Assembly (NCBI GenBank): GCA_025934835.1
Contig: JAICWL010000010.1
Coordinates: 1 to 53,307, forward strand
Length of the DNA: 53,307 nucleotides
DNA from: Fimbriimonadaceae bacterium
GTDB lineage: Bacteria > Armatimonadota > Fimbriimonadia > Fimbriimonadales > Fimbriimonadaceae
Direction: 5' to 3'
In this document: positions 1 to 8,114 of the stretch, one piece after another
Numbering within the stretch: the stretch's first letter is position 1
How the letters are laid out: each line of letters opens with the position of its first letter
Notes under the pieces: generated by a model
The model's input: the letters and a program-made list of their open reading frames with translations, nothing else
Database searches by the model: none
What the model was told of the DNA's origin: nothing
Position numbers and translations under genes: made by a program

Positions 1-678
1 AAAACCATGTACCGCGGCCTCAGAATGGTGGACTTCCTGGTCCAAAAGGGAAAAATAAAATCAGCGCTGCGGTACTTCGATCAACTAGAAGCACAAACAC
101 CCATCGATGACCGGACTTACGTAGACAACCCCTTCTATGCGGAATTCGGGATATCCCTGGAATACTTGGCCGGTGACCTGGATGATGCGTATGCCGATAC
201 GGTCGATGCGTTCAGCAAGCCCGTGAGTGGCGACAGGCCGTGGCTGCTACTTGCGATGGTTGCCGCCGCCAAAGGCCAGGTTTTTAGCGGCGAGCTCGAA
301 TATTGCAAGAGGATCATCGAGTCTGACCATAATCTGGGCGCCAGCCCGTTGAACGCCCTACCCGATTGGAGTCCCAATAATCCGAAGGATGTAGAAGCAG
401 CCGCGTGCCTGGCCTATGTGTTTCGCAGAAACTTTGAGGTCCAGTTTGCCGAACGAGCACGGGCCTTGTGTCCGCGAAGTCCAGCAATTGCAGCCGAATT
501 GCTCTCACGATATGCGGTCGCTGGCGAGTTTTCGAAGGCCAGGAAGCTGGCCCGGGGGATGATCTCCAGCTCACTGAGTGAGGTCGAGCGCAATTATTTT
601 GCGGCCGAGCTCTTACGGGCACAGGACAAAGCGGATGTGCCTCCGAAGAAGCCGGTTTTCGACGATGGTGGGGCATGA
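1..678 (+). CDS. Secreted TPR-like protein, tandem copy 1 (5' end outside window)
   Basis: The frame is open from the left edge, so the signal peptide and about 90 N-terminal residues present in the next copy lie outside the window; 225 codons remain. The sequence is mostly helical, with paired-helix segments of tetratricopeptide character (IKSALRYFDQLE, GELEYCKRIIE) and a block KDVEAAACLAYVFRR that recurs in the two copies downstream. It ends in PVFDDGGA, a tail also found in those copies. The visible start YRGLRMVDF lines up with YQGMRKVDY of copy 2, which shows the truncation is due to the window edge. The role is unknown; I infer an extracytoplasmic protein from the signal peptide of copy 2. 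The family is not one I recognise by name. Confidence 0.75.
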   Translation, partial: KTMYRGLRMVDFLVQKGKIKSALRYFDQLEAQTPIDDRTYVDNPFYAEFGISLEYLAGDLDDAYADTVDAFSKPVSGDRPWLLLAMVAAAKGQVFSGELEYCKRIIESDHNLGASPLNALPDWSPNNPKDVEAAACLAYVFRRNFEVQFAERARALCPRSPAIAAELLSRYAVAGEFSKARKLARGMISSSLSEVERNYFAAELLRAQDKADVPPKKPVFDDGGA

Positions 679-712
679 GCGACAACTACCCCTGGCCGTT
701 TCCAGTGTGGTA
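651..712 (+). repeat. 62-base direct repeat, copy A, at paralog junction
   Basis: This segment covers the last codons of copy 1, its stop, and the following 34 bases. It matches 1632-1693 with about 56 of 62 identical positions, which is higher than the match between the bodies of the two genes. It includes an ATGA stop/start overlap at 675-678 and codons for PWPFPVW in the overlapping frame. Confidence 0.8.
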
Positions 713-713
713 A
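675..713 (+). CDS. Possible 12-residue overlapping micro-ORF MSDNYPWPFPVW
   Basis: The ATG overlaps the stop codon of the preceding gene as ATGA, an arrangement that favours translational coupling. The frame runs 12 codons to TAA, 16 bases before the ATG of copy 2. A sister frame at the next junction (ATG at 1656) encodes MSADHPWPFPVWYQEDRS and then continues in frame into the signal peptide of copy 3 until the TAG at 1776. The shared PWPFPVW segment is the only reason to take it seriously. It could be a coupling leader, or a relic of an older N-terminus. Confidence 0.25.
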   Translation: MSDNYPWPFPVW

Positions 714-729
714 GTCAAGAGGCGACAAC

Positions 730-1659
730 ATGCTTACTTTAAAAATGATTGTAGTAGCGACCGCTGTGCTCGTAGAGGGCGCGCATGGCGTGCCACCTTG
801 GGCTGCGTCGCTGCTCTCGCTAGACCGCGTTTCCGAGGGCGCAAGTTCGTCATCGTACGCGACAAATGGGATAGGGCCGCAGGATGGCATAGGAAAACCG
901 TCCTCTGTAGAAGACGTTCACACCGGCTGTGTGCCACCGGGCATTAGCTACTCTCCGCTTGACATTCCTCCGGACCCTTCCGAAGTCTGGGCGAACAAAG
1001 CAGCCTATCAGGGCATGAGGAAGGTCGATTACGATGTGAAAATTGGGCAATATGCCAAAGCGCTTGAATCGTTCGACCGCTTGGCCCGAGGACTCCCTCT
1101 TGCCAAGTTAACGTACTTCGAAGTTCAACCAGCGCTTGAATACCTCACGGGCGGAACTTCACTAGCATTTCGGGATACTGTCGGGGTCGTAAAGGCAAGG
1201 CTGCAAGACAGACAAGCTGCGCCATGGCTTCTCCTGGCTGCCGTGTCTGCTGCGAACGGACGAGTGGTTCCCGGCCAGCTCGAATACTGCGAGAAAGCAA
1301 TTCTGGCCGACGCCAGCCTGGCGTTTCCCGGCTATTCGGTGCCCCATTGGAATCATAGCAAGCCCAAAGACGTCGAGGCAGCCGCATGCCTTGCCTATAG
1401 CTCGCAGGCCCCGTTTGACATCCCATTTCTGGAGCGAGCGCGGAGCCTCGCGCCGTCAAGCCCGTACATCGCGGCGGTGCTCGCGTCTCGGTATCAGACG
1501 GCGCAGCAATTTGGCAAAGCGCGGACCCTGATCCGCATGATGGTTAAGAAGCCGATGAGCGCAAAGGAGCGGGAGTGGTTCGAGCAAGAACTGGGCTACG
1601 ATAGCGGCAAACCGGATAAGCTCCCCATCAGACCGGTTTTCGACGATGGCGGGGCATGA
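730..1659 (+). CDS. Secreted TPR-like protein, tandem copy 2
   Basis: This is the only complete copy, 309 residues. It begins with a hydrophobic segment after a short basic start (MLTLKMIVVATAVLVEG), consistent with a signal peptide. A low-complexity Ser/Gly/Pro stretch follows (residues about 35-90), then the helical-repeat body with AKALESFDRL, GQLEYCEKAI and KDVEAAACLAYSS, and the tail RPVFDDGGA. The start is supported by an AGAGGCGAC purine-rich site just upstream and by the 16-base distance from the micro-ORF stop. The gene lies between two paralogs in the same orientation, with no promoter evident between them, so the three probably form one transcript. Function is unknown; the layout suggests an exported helical scaffold or binding protein. 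Confidence 0.75.
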   Translation: MLTLKMIVVATAVLVEGAHGVPPWAASLLSLDRVSEGASSSSYATNGIGPQDGIGKPSSVEDVHTGCVPPGISYSPLDIPPDPSEVWANKAAYQGMRKVDYDVKIGQYAKALESFDRLARGLPLAKLTYFEVQPALEYLTGGTSLAFRDTVGVVKARLQDRQAAPWLLLAAVSAANGRVVPGQLEYCEKAILADASLAFPGYSVPHWNHSKPKDVEAAACLAYSSQAPFDIPFLERARSLAPSSPYIAAVLASRYQTAQQFGKARTLIRMMVKKPMSAKEREWFEQELGYDSGKPDKLPIRPVFDDGGA

Positions 1660-1693
1660 GCGCCGACCACCCCTGGCCGTTTCCGGTGTGGTA
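1632..1693 (+). repeat. 62-base direct repeat, copy B, at paralog junction
   Basis: Second copy of the junction repeat at 651-712. It again spans the final PVFDDGGA codons, the ATGA stop/start overlap (1656-1659) and the PWPFPVW codons. The third paralog ends at 2645 with PVFDSGGA and TAA and does not carry the downstream half of the repeat. Confidence 0.8.
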
Positions 1694-1709
1694 CCAGGAG
1701 GACCGCTCG

Positions 1710-2645
1710 ATGATGATTCTCAGTGCGATCATGATAGCGAGAGCGGGACTTGGACAAGCAGCCGAGCCGACCCCGTAGTCGGCGGAGCGCCTGCTCGCCT
1801 TGGAGGGGATTTCGCTGCTCCAGAGCGTGCCCATCGTGGCACACAGATCGGCTCCTCCCGCCTGAGGATCCGACCCCCAAGGCCAGTCCGCTACCGGCAT
1901 TCACTACGCAAAGGGCGAAGAAACACAAATCGTCGTGGGTTTGGATGGACGAATCGATTATGACTACGATCGGAAGTTTTCCGAAGCCAACCACTCGAGG
2001 CGTTGGGCCGCATACTACGCCAAGAAAGGCGACCTGCCCAACGCGCTGAAAGTTTTCGACCTATACCAATCCCGTTTTCCCGGTGTGGCTGGTTATGTCG
2101 CCGAGGATCAGATCACGCTCGAGTATGCGATCGGAAATCGGGATCTGGCTTACGCGGACCTGCTGACCAGGTTCCGACGGATAACGCCTGGCGAGGCGAG
2201 ACCGTGGCTGCATCTGGCGGCCTTGTCGGCATCGCAGGGCCGCACCTACCCTGGCGAGCTCGAGTTCTGCGAAAAAGCGATTCACCCCAACCTCTTCGTG
2301 CCCCAGTCGAAGTTTCCGCTGCCGCGCTGGAGCCGAACTAGCCCCATAGATGTTGAAGCGGCAGCATGCCTTGCGAAGAGCTCGCTGACTTACAATACAT
2401 ATGGAAGCGCTTTTCTGGAGCGAGCGTGGAAGCTCGAGCCATCGAACCCAAGTATCGACGCCTACCTAACCGCAAGCTTGACCAGCGACGGTAGATACTC
2501 GATGGCCCGGAATGTTGCCCAGACAATGTTGGTCCTGCCGCTGACGAAAGAACAGTGGATATGGGTTCCTGCACGGCTCGATTTCCTACGTGGTAAGCCG
2601 GACGTGGCGCCGAAGAAGCCGGTGTTCGATAGCGGCGGGGCGTAA
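1710..2645 (+). pseudogene. Secreted TPR-like protein, tandem copy 3, with two nonsense codons
   Basis: Reading from ATG 1710 gives a signal-peptide-like start (MMILSAIMIARAGLG) in the same frame and at the same distance from the helical body as in copy 2, but this frame is stopped by TAG at 1776 and TGA at 1863. No net frameshift is needed, so these are point nonsense changes or readthrough sites. Downstream the body is intact for 236 codons from a GTG at 1935: ALKVFDLYQSRF, GELEFCEKAI, IDVEAAACLAKSS and the tail KPVFDSGGA. A protein started at GTG 1935 would lack a signal peptide. I call it a decayed copy; an alternative is a still-translated cytoplasmic fragment. Confidence 0.6.
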
Positions 2646-2656
2646 GCGAATGGATC

Positions 2657-3673
2657 CTATGCTCCCGCGGCCGAGTAGCCTTCACGAAGTCGCATGAGAA
2701 CCACTTCGCGCTCGGTTGCCGTAATCAGCGCGGCGTTGGCAGCGTTGAGCGTAAGCGACCAGAGGATGTCCGGACCGAAGCCGAAATAGCTCGACGCCCT
2801 CTCCAGCTCCCCGGTGAGAGTCGTGCCGAACATGGGCGGGTCGTCCGAATTGATCGTTACGAAAAGCCCTTCGTCGAGCATCTTGGGCAGCGGATGCTCC
2901 TCCCAGCTTGGGAATATGCCGAGGCACACGTTGCTGCTTGGGCAGACTTCCAAAGGGATTTGGCGGTCTCGGAGTACTCGCACCAGCTCCGGATCTTCCA
3001 GACATCGAACGCCATGACCGATGCGGACCGGATCGGCAACCTCCAGCACCTCCCATATGCTTTCGGGACTGACGGTCTCCCCAGCATGTGCAACCACGGG
3101 CAGCCCCGCCTCGTTCGCCATGCAGAACGCGCGCTCGTACTGGCGGGCGCCGCGCCATTCCTCGCCCGCCACCCCGAGAGCGCAAACCCCTTTGCCGTGG
3201 GCGTCGATGGCCCACTGGGCCACCTCGACCGCGCGCTCGGGCGGGTGCCCGCGTACGATATCGAGAATGAACGCCGCGCTCAGCCCAAGCTTTTCCCGGG
3301 CATATGCCAGCGCGCTTTGCAGCGCGGCGAGCTGATCGGCCCAGGGGATTCCGTTAAACGTCTCGATCGTCGAGGCCGTGTAGGTGATTTCGGAGTGAAG
3401 AATGTTCTGTCGAGCCTGTCCCTCAAGGAACTCTTTGGCGATGGTTTCCACGTCTTCGGCAGTCTTCACGCATTTGGAGACTTCGACGTACACCTCGACG
3501 AAATGCCGGAAGTCTCGAAACCGGTACCACTCCGCAAGACCCTGGGGGGTGTCGGCCGGCAGCTTCCTTCCGTGCCGCTTGGCCAGCTCCAGAACCGTCT
3601 CAGGGCGTATCGCGCCCTCGAGGTGCACGTGCAACTCGACTTTGGGAATCCGAACGACGAAGTCGTCAGTCAT
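2657..3673 (-). CDS. add: Adenosine deaminase
   Basis: 338 residues, the usual length for bacterial adenosine deaminase, which hydrolyses adenosine (or a related aminopurine) to inosine and ammonia in the cytoplasm. The metal site is intact: HVH at residues 15-17 in ELHVHLEGA, then VVAHAGE, then RIGHGVR, then the late Asp pair in INSDDPPMF. EVCPSSN is also typical of the family. The start ATG at 3673 precedes the conserved IPKVELHVHLEGA block by the usual few residues. The gene sits 38 bases downstream of a lipoprotein gene on the same strand and converges with the broken paralog ending at 2645. Substrate could be adenosine, adenine or another purine; the sequence alone does not decide. Confidence 0.92.
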   Translation of the reverse strand: MTDDFVVRIPKVELHVHLEGAIRPETVLELAKRHGRKLPADTPQGLAEWYRFRDFRHFVEVYVEVSKCVKTAEDVETIAKEFLEGQARQNILHSEITYTASTIETFNGIPWADQLAALQSALAYAREKLGLSAAFILDIVRGHPPERAVEVAQWAIDAHGKGVCALGVAGEEWRGARQYERAFCMANEAGLPVVAHAGETVSPESIWEVLEVADPVRIGHGVRCLEDPELVRVLRDRQIPLEVCPSSNVCLGIFPSWEEHPLPKMLDEGLFVTINSDDPPMFGTTLTGELERASSYFGFGPDILWSLTLNAANAALITATEREVVLMRLREGYSAAGA

Positions 3674-3711
3674 GGGCTTCCATTCTGACTCGGGTGAGCG
3701 ATATGGGGCGG

Positions 3712-5166
3712 CTATTTCAGTCTCGGGGGCGGATACCCAGATGTCGCCGGCTTGGGAGGCGGCGGGGTCCCGGTGGAGCGGCCGTCAAGTGCCCAAACAT
3801 AGTCTCTGGCGGCGGCCGCGTGCCACGGTCGGTCCTTGCCGCCATCATCCTTGCCGTCCGCCCCCACGCTCCAAAATACGCCTCTCGAGGCATCGATCCG
3901 GAATTGGCTACCCGAGAACGGGTCGATCGAGCTTGCCTTCGAAAGTCCCCATCGGTAAAGCTCGGAGAGCCTTGATGGGCCGTGCCCGGTCGCTCGGCGC
4001 TCGATCGCGGAAGCCAATACGACCGCGGTAGCTCGCTCGGTGGCCAATCTGCGGAATTCGGCCTCCTGAGCTTGAGCGAAAATCGGCATCATGTCGCGGA
4101 TCAACAGCTTGCCGAACGAGTTCGGCACGCTGGAGAACTTTCTCTGCAAACTTCGACTATCTTCCGAAGAGAGCGGTTTTCTGTCGTCGGCGCCCGTGCC
4201 AACGCTTTCAATCGGAGACGTGTCCGGCAAACCCTTGGTCGCCGCCTCGATCTCGGGCGAGAGGTCTTCCTGGCGGCTCCAGGGACTCCGAGCATTCCGT
4301 ATTGCGACTGCGACGATCTTGCTTGCATCCCGCGCAGTCTCGCGGCGATCGTAAGATATCGGCACGCCTTGGAAGAAGTCAGGTGGAAAGCTCATAAGGT
4401 CGGCGACGACCTTGGCCGGGATGCCTTTTGCCGGGTCGGGGATCCCTGCGAACGTCCGCAGCACTGAGTCGTTGAATTCAACCTTGAGTGTCGAATCGAA
4501 GTGGGACGCAGGGTCTGCTTGAACAGCGGCCAGCATCCTGCGAAGCTCAGACCAACCAATCCCCGGCTCGTGCACGATATCGCCCATTCGACGGGCCGCA
4601 ACAGCCTCGCAAGCGATGCCGACAAGATACTGGATCAGCGACCCATGGCCCGCTGTGAGGCGCTTGCCTACCAGAAATGCGGTCGTCATATCACGAGCCG
4701 CGCTCCCGCCATTTTGCCCCGATTCCAGCCTGGCTTGGACTGTGAGCGCTTTTACGAGAGTTTTTAGCGCCGCGAAAGCGGGAAATGTTGTCGCGGCGGT
4801 GTCGTTCAGGTTTGGAATCTCGTCTTGGCGTGGCGGCGCCGGAGCCCAAACCGGACGGCTGGCGGCATTGCGCAGCAAGCGAAAGCTCTCTTGCATCCCT
4901 ACGAGCATCTTCTTCGCCTGCTCGACTTCTTCCGTGGAAGGGTTGGCCGTCAAATCTGTCGACCCATGGACTGTCATCGCCTGCTTCCCAGCGCGAGCGG
5001 CTAGCTGCCAGCCGTTCTGCGAATCTGGCACTGGCTGTCGGTCGAGCCTGACTTGTGGGTCGACCGACTTGGCCAGTTCCCGGATGGTTACTGGCGGATC
5101 GGAAACCGTCTGGATAGCCGAGCAGCCGGAGACAACTAGCAAAGCTACGACAACAGAGATATGCAT
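3712..5166 (-). CDS. Large lipoprotein with a pseudopilin-like C-terminal segment
   Basis: 484 residues. The N-terminus MHISVVVALLVVSGCS is a short lipoprotein signal with the lipid-carrying Cys at residue 15. The body is soluble, Ala/Arg-rich and helical, with no domain I recognise. Near the C-terminus (about residues 430-455) there is DPFSGSQFRID followed by FWSVGADGKDDGGKD, a segment resembling the C-terminal end of type II pseudopilins and of many planctomycete-like secreted proteins, where it forms a calcium-binding or folding motif. It is probably cotranscribed with add, 38 bases downstream. The function is unknown; attachment to a membrane is well supported, while any link to adenosine metabolism is only positional. 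Confidence 0.75.
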   Translation of the reverse strand: MHISVVVALLVVSGCSAIQTVSDPPVTIRELAKSVDPQVRLDRQPVPDSQNGWQLAARAGKQAMTVHGSTDLTANPSTEEVEQAKKMLVGMQESFRLLRNAASRPVWAPAPPRQDEIPNLNDTAATTFPAFAALKTLVKALTVQARLESGQNGGSAARDMTTAFLVGKRLTAGHGSLIQYLVGIACEAVAARRMGDIVHEPGIGWSELRRMLAAVQADPASHFDSTLKVEFNDSVLRTFAGIPDPAKGIPAKVVADLMSFPPDFFQGVPISYDRRETARDASKIVAVAIRNARSPWSRQEDLSPEIEAATKGLPDTSPIESVGTGADDRKPLSSEDSRSLQRKFSSVPNSFGKLLIRDMMPIFAQAQEAEFRRLATERATAVVLASAIERRATGHGPSRLSELYRWGLSKASSIDPFSGSQFRIDASRGVFWSVGADGKDDGGKDRPWHAAAARDYVWALDGRSTGTPPPPKPATSGYPPPRLK

Positions 5167-5233
5167 GAGTTCTCAAAGAGATTGTACGGCAACCGAGCGG
5201 ATGGCTCGCCGATCCCAAAGAGCTGTTCCTTTG

Positions 5234-5678
5234 CTACGGCGGCTCGGTGCGCTCGACTTCCGCGCGCTCTCGCCGCAGGGTCACAGTCTGATCGTGCGGG
5301 GCTGAAACCAGATCGTTCCGAGTGTGAATCTCCTCTGTGACGATCCGCCGTGTTTCGGCGACCACCACCTCTTCCATCATGGGCACGACCAGCCTAGCCC
5401 CTTGGCATCCAGCTTGCTCGGGAGCTTCGAACTCGCGGTCGACTTGCACGCGCTCCTCCACGACCGGCACGACGAACCTAGTTGGCTCTTTGATGGCGAC
5501 CGGGCCACGGCTGGGCACCTCGGTCCAAGACTTGCCCTGATAGCGGGGGTCATTCGAGAGCTGATAGCCGTGCCGGCAAGCCGGGCGTAGTGCTCGTAGG
5601 CGGCCTCGGTGCTCGCACAGCGGCGCTGAAGTCTTCTCGGAACGGGCGGTCATCGAGCTCCCAGACCGCCTCGTTCAT
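5234..5678 (-). pseudogene. DUF2382 (YsnF/AvaK-like) protein gene, broken by two frame changes
   Basis: Three frames carry consecutive pieces of one protein. From ATG 5678 one frame reads MNEAVWELDDRPFREDF; the next piece, STEAAYEHYA, is in a second frame; the rest, RHGYQLSNDPRYQGKSWTEV, is in a third and runs to the stop at 5234. The last part holds two DUF2382-like segments (VVPVVEERVQVDRE and VVPMMEEVVVAETRR) and ends RRERAEVERTEPP. Intact relatives, as I recall them, join a short ELDDRPFREDF-type head, a GYxLAND motif and DUF2382 repeats, and are stress-associated. Two separate indels suggest a real pseudogene. The third-frame piece alone is open for 139 codons from ATG 5653, so a shortened product is possible. 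Confidence 0.6.
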
Positions 5679-5701
5679 GAACTGCGCTCAGCAGCTATAG
5701 T
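5674..5701 (+). promoter_or_regulatory. Candidate promoter for pyruvate kinase
   Basis: TTCATG (5674-5679) and TATAGT (5696-5701) are separated by 16 bases and lie about 20 bases before the pyk ATG. The -10 box is a good match to TATAAT and the -35 a weak match to TTGACA. It overlaps the start codon of the pseudogene on the other strand. Confidence 0.4.
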
Positions 5702-5722
5702 TCCTTACATGACGGAGACCGT

Positions 5723-7132
5723 ATGAAGCGGCGGACCAAGATTGTTTGCACGATCGGCCCGGCGGTGGATGACAAGCAGCACCTCAAGGCGCTGATCGAC
5801 GCAGGAATGAACGTGGCCCGGCTCAATTGCAGTCACGGCGACTGGGAAACGAGGGCTAAATGGATCGGCTGGCTCAGAGAGCTTCGGTCGGAGATCGCGC
5901 CGTGCGCCATTCTCGTCGACCTCCAGGGCCCGAAGTTTCGGATCGGCAAGGTTCCGGGCGACGGCATCACGCTGGCATCCGGCCAAAAGGTCACGCTCGG
6001 AAAGGGTAGGGATATTCAGATCCCGATCGAGCAGGACGAGATCCTGCGCGCGATAACGGTCGGCTCGAAGCTGCTGCTTGGCGATGGCGAGATCGAGCTC
6101 AAGGTGACCGCCAAGGACGATAAAAGATTCGAGGCCAAAGTGTCCGTTGGAGGCATGCTCCGAAGCCATAAGGGGGTCACTCTCGTCAACAAGGTCTTCG
6201 ATACGCCGGCGCTAACGGAGCAGGACAAAAACGATGTCGAGCTGGCGGCCAAGCACGGCGCCGATTACATCGCGCTGAGCTACGTCAAGAACGCCAGCGA
6301 CATACGCGAGCTTCGCCGGCTCGTCGATCGGTACGACCCTTCGATCCGCCTATGCGCGAAGATTGAAACGAGGGAGGCGACCCGGGACCTCGACAACATC
6401 CTGAAGGTCGTTGACATCGTCATGGTTGCGCGGGGCGACATGGGCCTCCAGATGGATATCGAGGATGTGCCGCTGCTGCAAAAGAAGATCATCGATTCCT
6501 GCACCTGGGCGGGCAAGCCAGTCATTACAGCCACGCAAATGCTGGAAAGCATGATCACGAACCCCAGGCCCACAAGGGCAGAAGCGACGGACGTTTCGAA
6601 TGCCGTACTCGACGGTACCGACGCCCTAATGTTGAGCGCCGAAACTGCATCGGGCAGCTATCCGGTGGACTGCGTCCGCACCATGGCGCGCATCGCCGAG
6701 AAGGCCGAGGCGCATTTCGACCGGTCGCGCATCGAGCACATGTTCTCGGAGCACGGCAAGAGCGGTGTCAGCCACACGGATGCGATCGCTCACAGCGTGG
6801 CCACTCTGGCGCAGCTTCTGCATCCCAAGGCGATCGTCACCACGACCAGCAGTGGTCAAACTCCGCGTCTTGTGAGCAAGTTTCGACCGAAACAACCTAT
6901 TTTGTGCGCGGCATCATCGGAAAGAGTACAGAATCAAATGGCTGTCGTATGGGGCGTCGAAGCGGCGCTGATTCCTATGGATGGGACGACGGAAGAGGCC
7001 GTGCACTCGGCTGTCGACGCCTTCCTCAGGAAAAAGCGATTGAACTGTGGTGATTCGATCATCATCACCGCAGGTGTGCCGATCGGCGTTGCAGGCAACA
7101 CCAACATGATCCTGACCGAAGTGGTTTCGTAA
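5723..7132 (+). CDS. pyk: Pyruvate kinase
   Basis: 469 residues, standard length. It converts phosphoenolpyruvate and ADP to pyruvate and ATP in the cytoplasm, the last step of glycolysis. Visible landmarks in order: TKIVCTIGP near the N-terminus, ARLNCSHGDW, LVDLQGPKFRIG, KIETREA, the active-site segment MVARGDMGLQ, ITATQMLESM and DALMLSAETASGSYPV, and a C-terminal allosteric domain ending in AGVPIGVAGNTNM. The common Phe of ARLNFSHG is Cys here, a minor change. ATG 5723 gives the normal short N-terminus and has a purine-rich site (GGAGACC) upstream. The next gene begins 3 bases after the stop, so an operon with the two small genes downstream is likely. Confidence 0.96.
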   Translation: MKRRTKIVCTIGPAVDDKQHLKALIDAGMNVARLNCSHGDWETRAKWIGWLRELRSEIAPCAILVDLQGPKFRIGKVPGDGITLASGQKVTLGKGRDIQIPIEQDEILRAITVGSKLLLGDGEIELKVTAKDDKRFEAKVSVGGMLRSHKGVTLVNKVFDTPALTEQDKNDVELAAKHGADYIALSYVKNASDIRELRRLVDRYDPSIRLCAKIETREATRDLDNILKVVDIVMVARGDMGLQMDIEDVPLLQKKIIDSCTWAGKPVITATQMLESMITNPRPTRAEATDVSNAVLDGTDALMLSAETASGSYPVDCVRTMARIAEKAEAHFDRSRIEHMFSEHGKSGVSHTDAIAHSVATLAQLLHPKAIVTTTSSGQTPRLVSKFRPKQPILCAASSERVQNQMAVVWGVEAALIPMDGTTEEAVHSAVDAFLRKKRLNCGDSIIITAGVPIGVAGNTNMILTEVVS

Positions 7133-7135
7133 GCC

Positions 7136-7396
7136 ATGCGGAAGAAGTCGCGAATCAACGCAGTCATCATCGTTCTCGCCGTTATCACCGGCATTGGTTT
7201 GAGCCTCAAACCATGGCGCGTGTACATCAAGCAGCGTGCCGATACGGCGCGCCAGGTGCGTGAGATGCGCCTATCCGAGTCGAAGCAGGAAGCTCTCTTG
7301 CAGCAGCAGGCCCAGCGCCGAAGCAGCATCGGACAGGAGGAGCAGGCTCGCGAATCGGGCTACCTCGGGCCGGGCGAGGCGCCGATCAAGCCTTGA
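7136..7396 (+). CDS. Small membrane-anchored coiled-coil protein
   Basis: 86 residues. Basic start MRKKSRI, one transmembrane helix (about residues 8-25, NAVIIVLAVITGIGLSL), then a charged Glu/Arg/Gln helix likely to form a coiled coil (residues 30-70, including SESKQEALLQQQAQRRS), and a Gly/Pro tail ending in EAPIKP. It starts 3 bases after pyk, and its stop codon overlaps the TTG start of the next gene. No named family is recognised. The topology (cytoplasmic basic end, helix, extracytoplasmic coiled coil) is inferred from charge. Confidence 0.7.
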   Translation: MRKKSRINAVIIVLAVITGIGLSLKPWRVYIKQRADTARQVREMRLSESKQEALLQQQAQRRSSIGQEEQARESGYLGPGEAPIKP

Positions 7397-7959
7397 TCGC
7401 TGTACTCTTAGCTGCGGCTTTTGCCTGGAGTGGCACGCTCACGGTGCACTACGTCAATCGAAGCGAAGACATCGATTACTCGGATGTTCAGCGGGTTGGG
7501 TTCGTTCTTAACGGTGACGGCTCGCAAAAGATCTCATGGAAGCTCACGGAGACCCGACTTGGCTCCGACTCCGTGCCCGCACCCAATGGCACGATCGCTG
7601 AGCAGATATTAGTCACGCCAAAGCTGACGTGGACGGGCGTCCGTGATGAGCTGCAGGACAGGATCACGCGTCTTTTTGCCGCCGCGATCGCCTCGCAAGG
7701 GCACACGTTTCGTTGGAGCTTTCAGGCGCAGGCGAGCGGACTCCCAGCCGGCGACATTACTGTGAAGGCGAGCCACAAGGGCTTTGAATGGAGGTACGCC
7801 GAGACCGGCTCTCCCTTCGCCATAGCCGCGCACGGCTCTGGGAAGATGGATACAGGCAGCGGAGCCCTCGTGGCGTTCGAGGGCGACATCGACTCGATGC
7901 GCATTCCCGGCGGCGATGCGCAGGTCACGGTCGGGCTAAGTTTCAAGCGAGAGTCGTAG
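7393..7959 (+). CDS. Secreted protein of unknown function
   Basis: 188 residues from a TTG start that overlaps the previous stop (TTGA). MIAVLLAAAFAWSGTL is a short signal peptide, possibly cleaved after WSG. The mature part is beta-rich with alternating polar and hydrophobic residues (LTVHYVNRSEDIDYSD, VQVTVGLSFKRES near the C-terminus) and without cysteines, consistent with an exported beta-sandwich. I recognise no family. The four-base overlap suggests translational coupling with the anchored protein upstream. Confidence 0.65.
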   Translation: MIAVLLAAAFAWSGTLTVHYVNRSEDIDYSDVQRVGFVLNGDGSQKISWKLTETRLGSDSVPAPNGTIAEQILVTPKLTWTGVRDELQDRITRLFAAAIASQGHTFRWSFQAQASGLPAGDITVKASHKGFEWRYAETGSPFAIAAHGSGKMDTGSGALVAFEGDIDSMRIPGGDAQVTVGLSFKRES

Positions 7960-8114
7960 GGCGTCGCGCGCGGGGCCGATGGCGTTCCGTTTCTAATTCC
8001 TTCGCCGTTGCGACTCCGCGAACGATCGGTCCCACGAACGGCCATGAGCGCTCCCGCTTACTTTACTTCCAAGTGCGTGCTAAGGTCCCCTCGCACGGCT
8101 CCGTGCGCCTTGAA

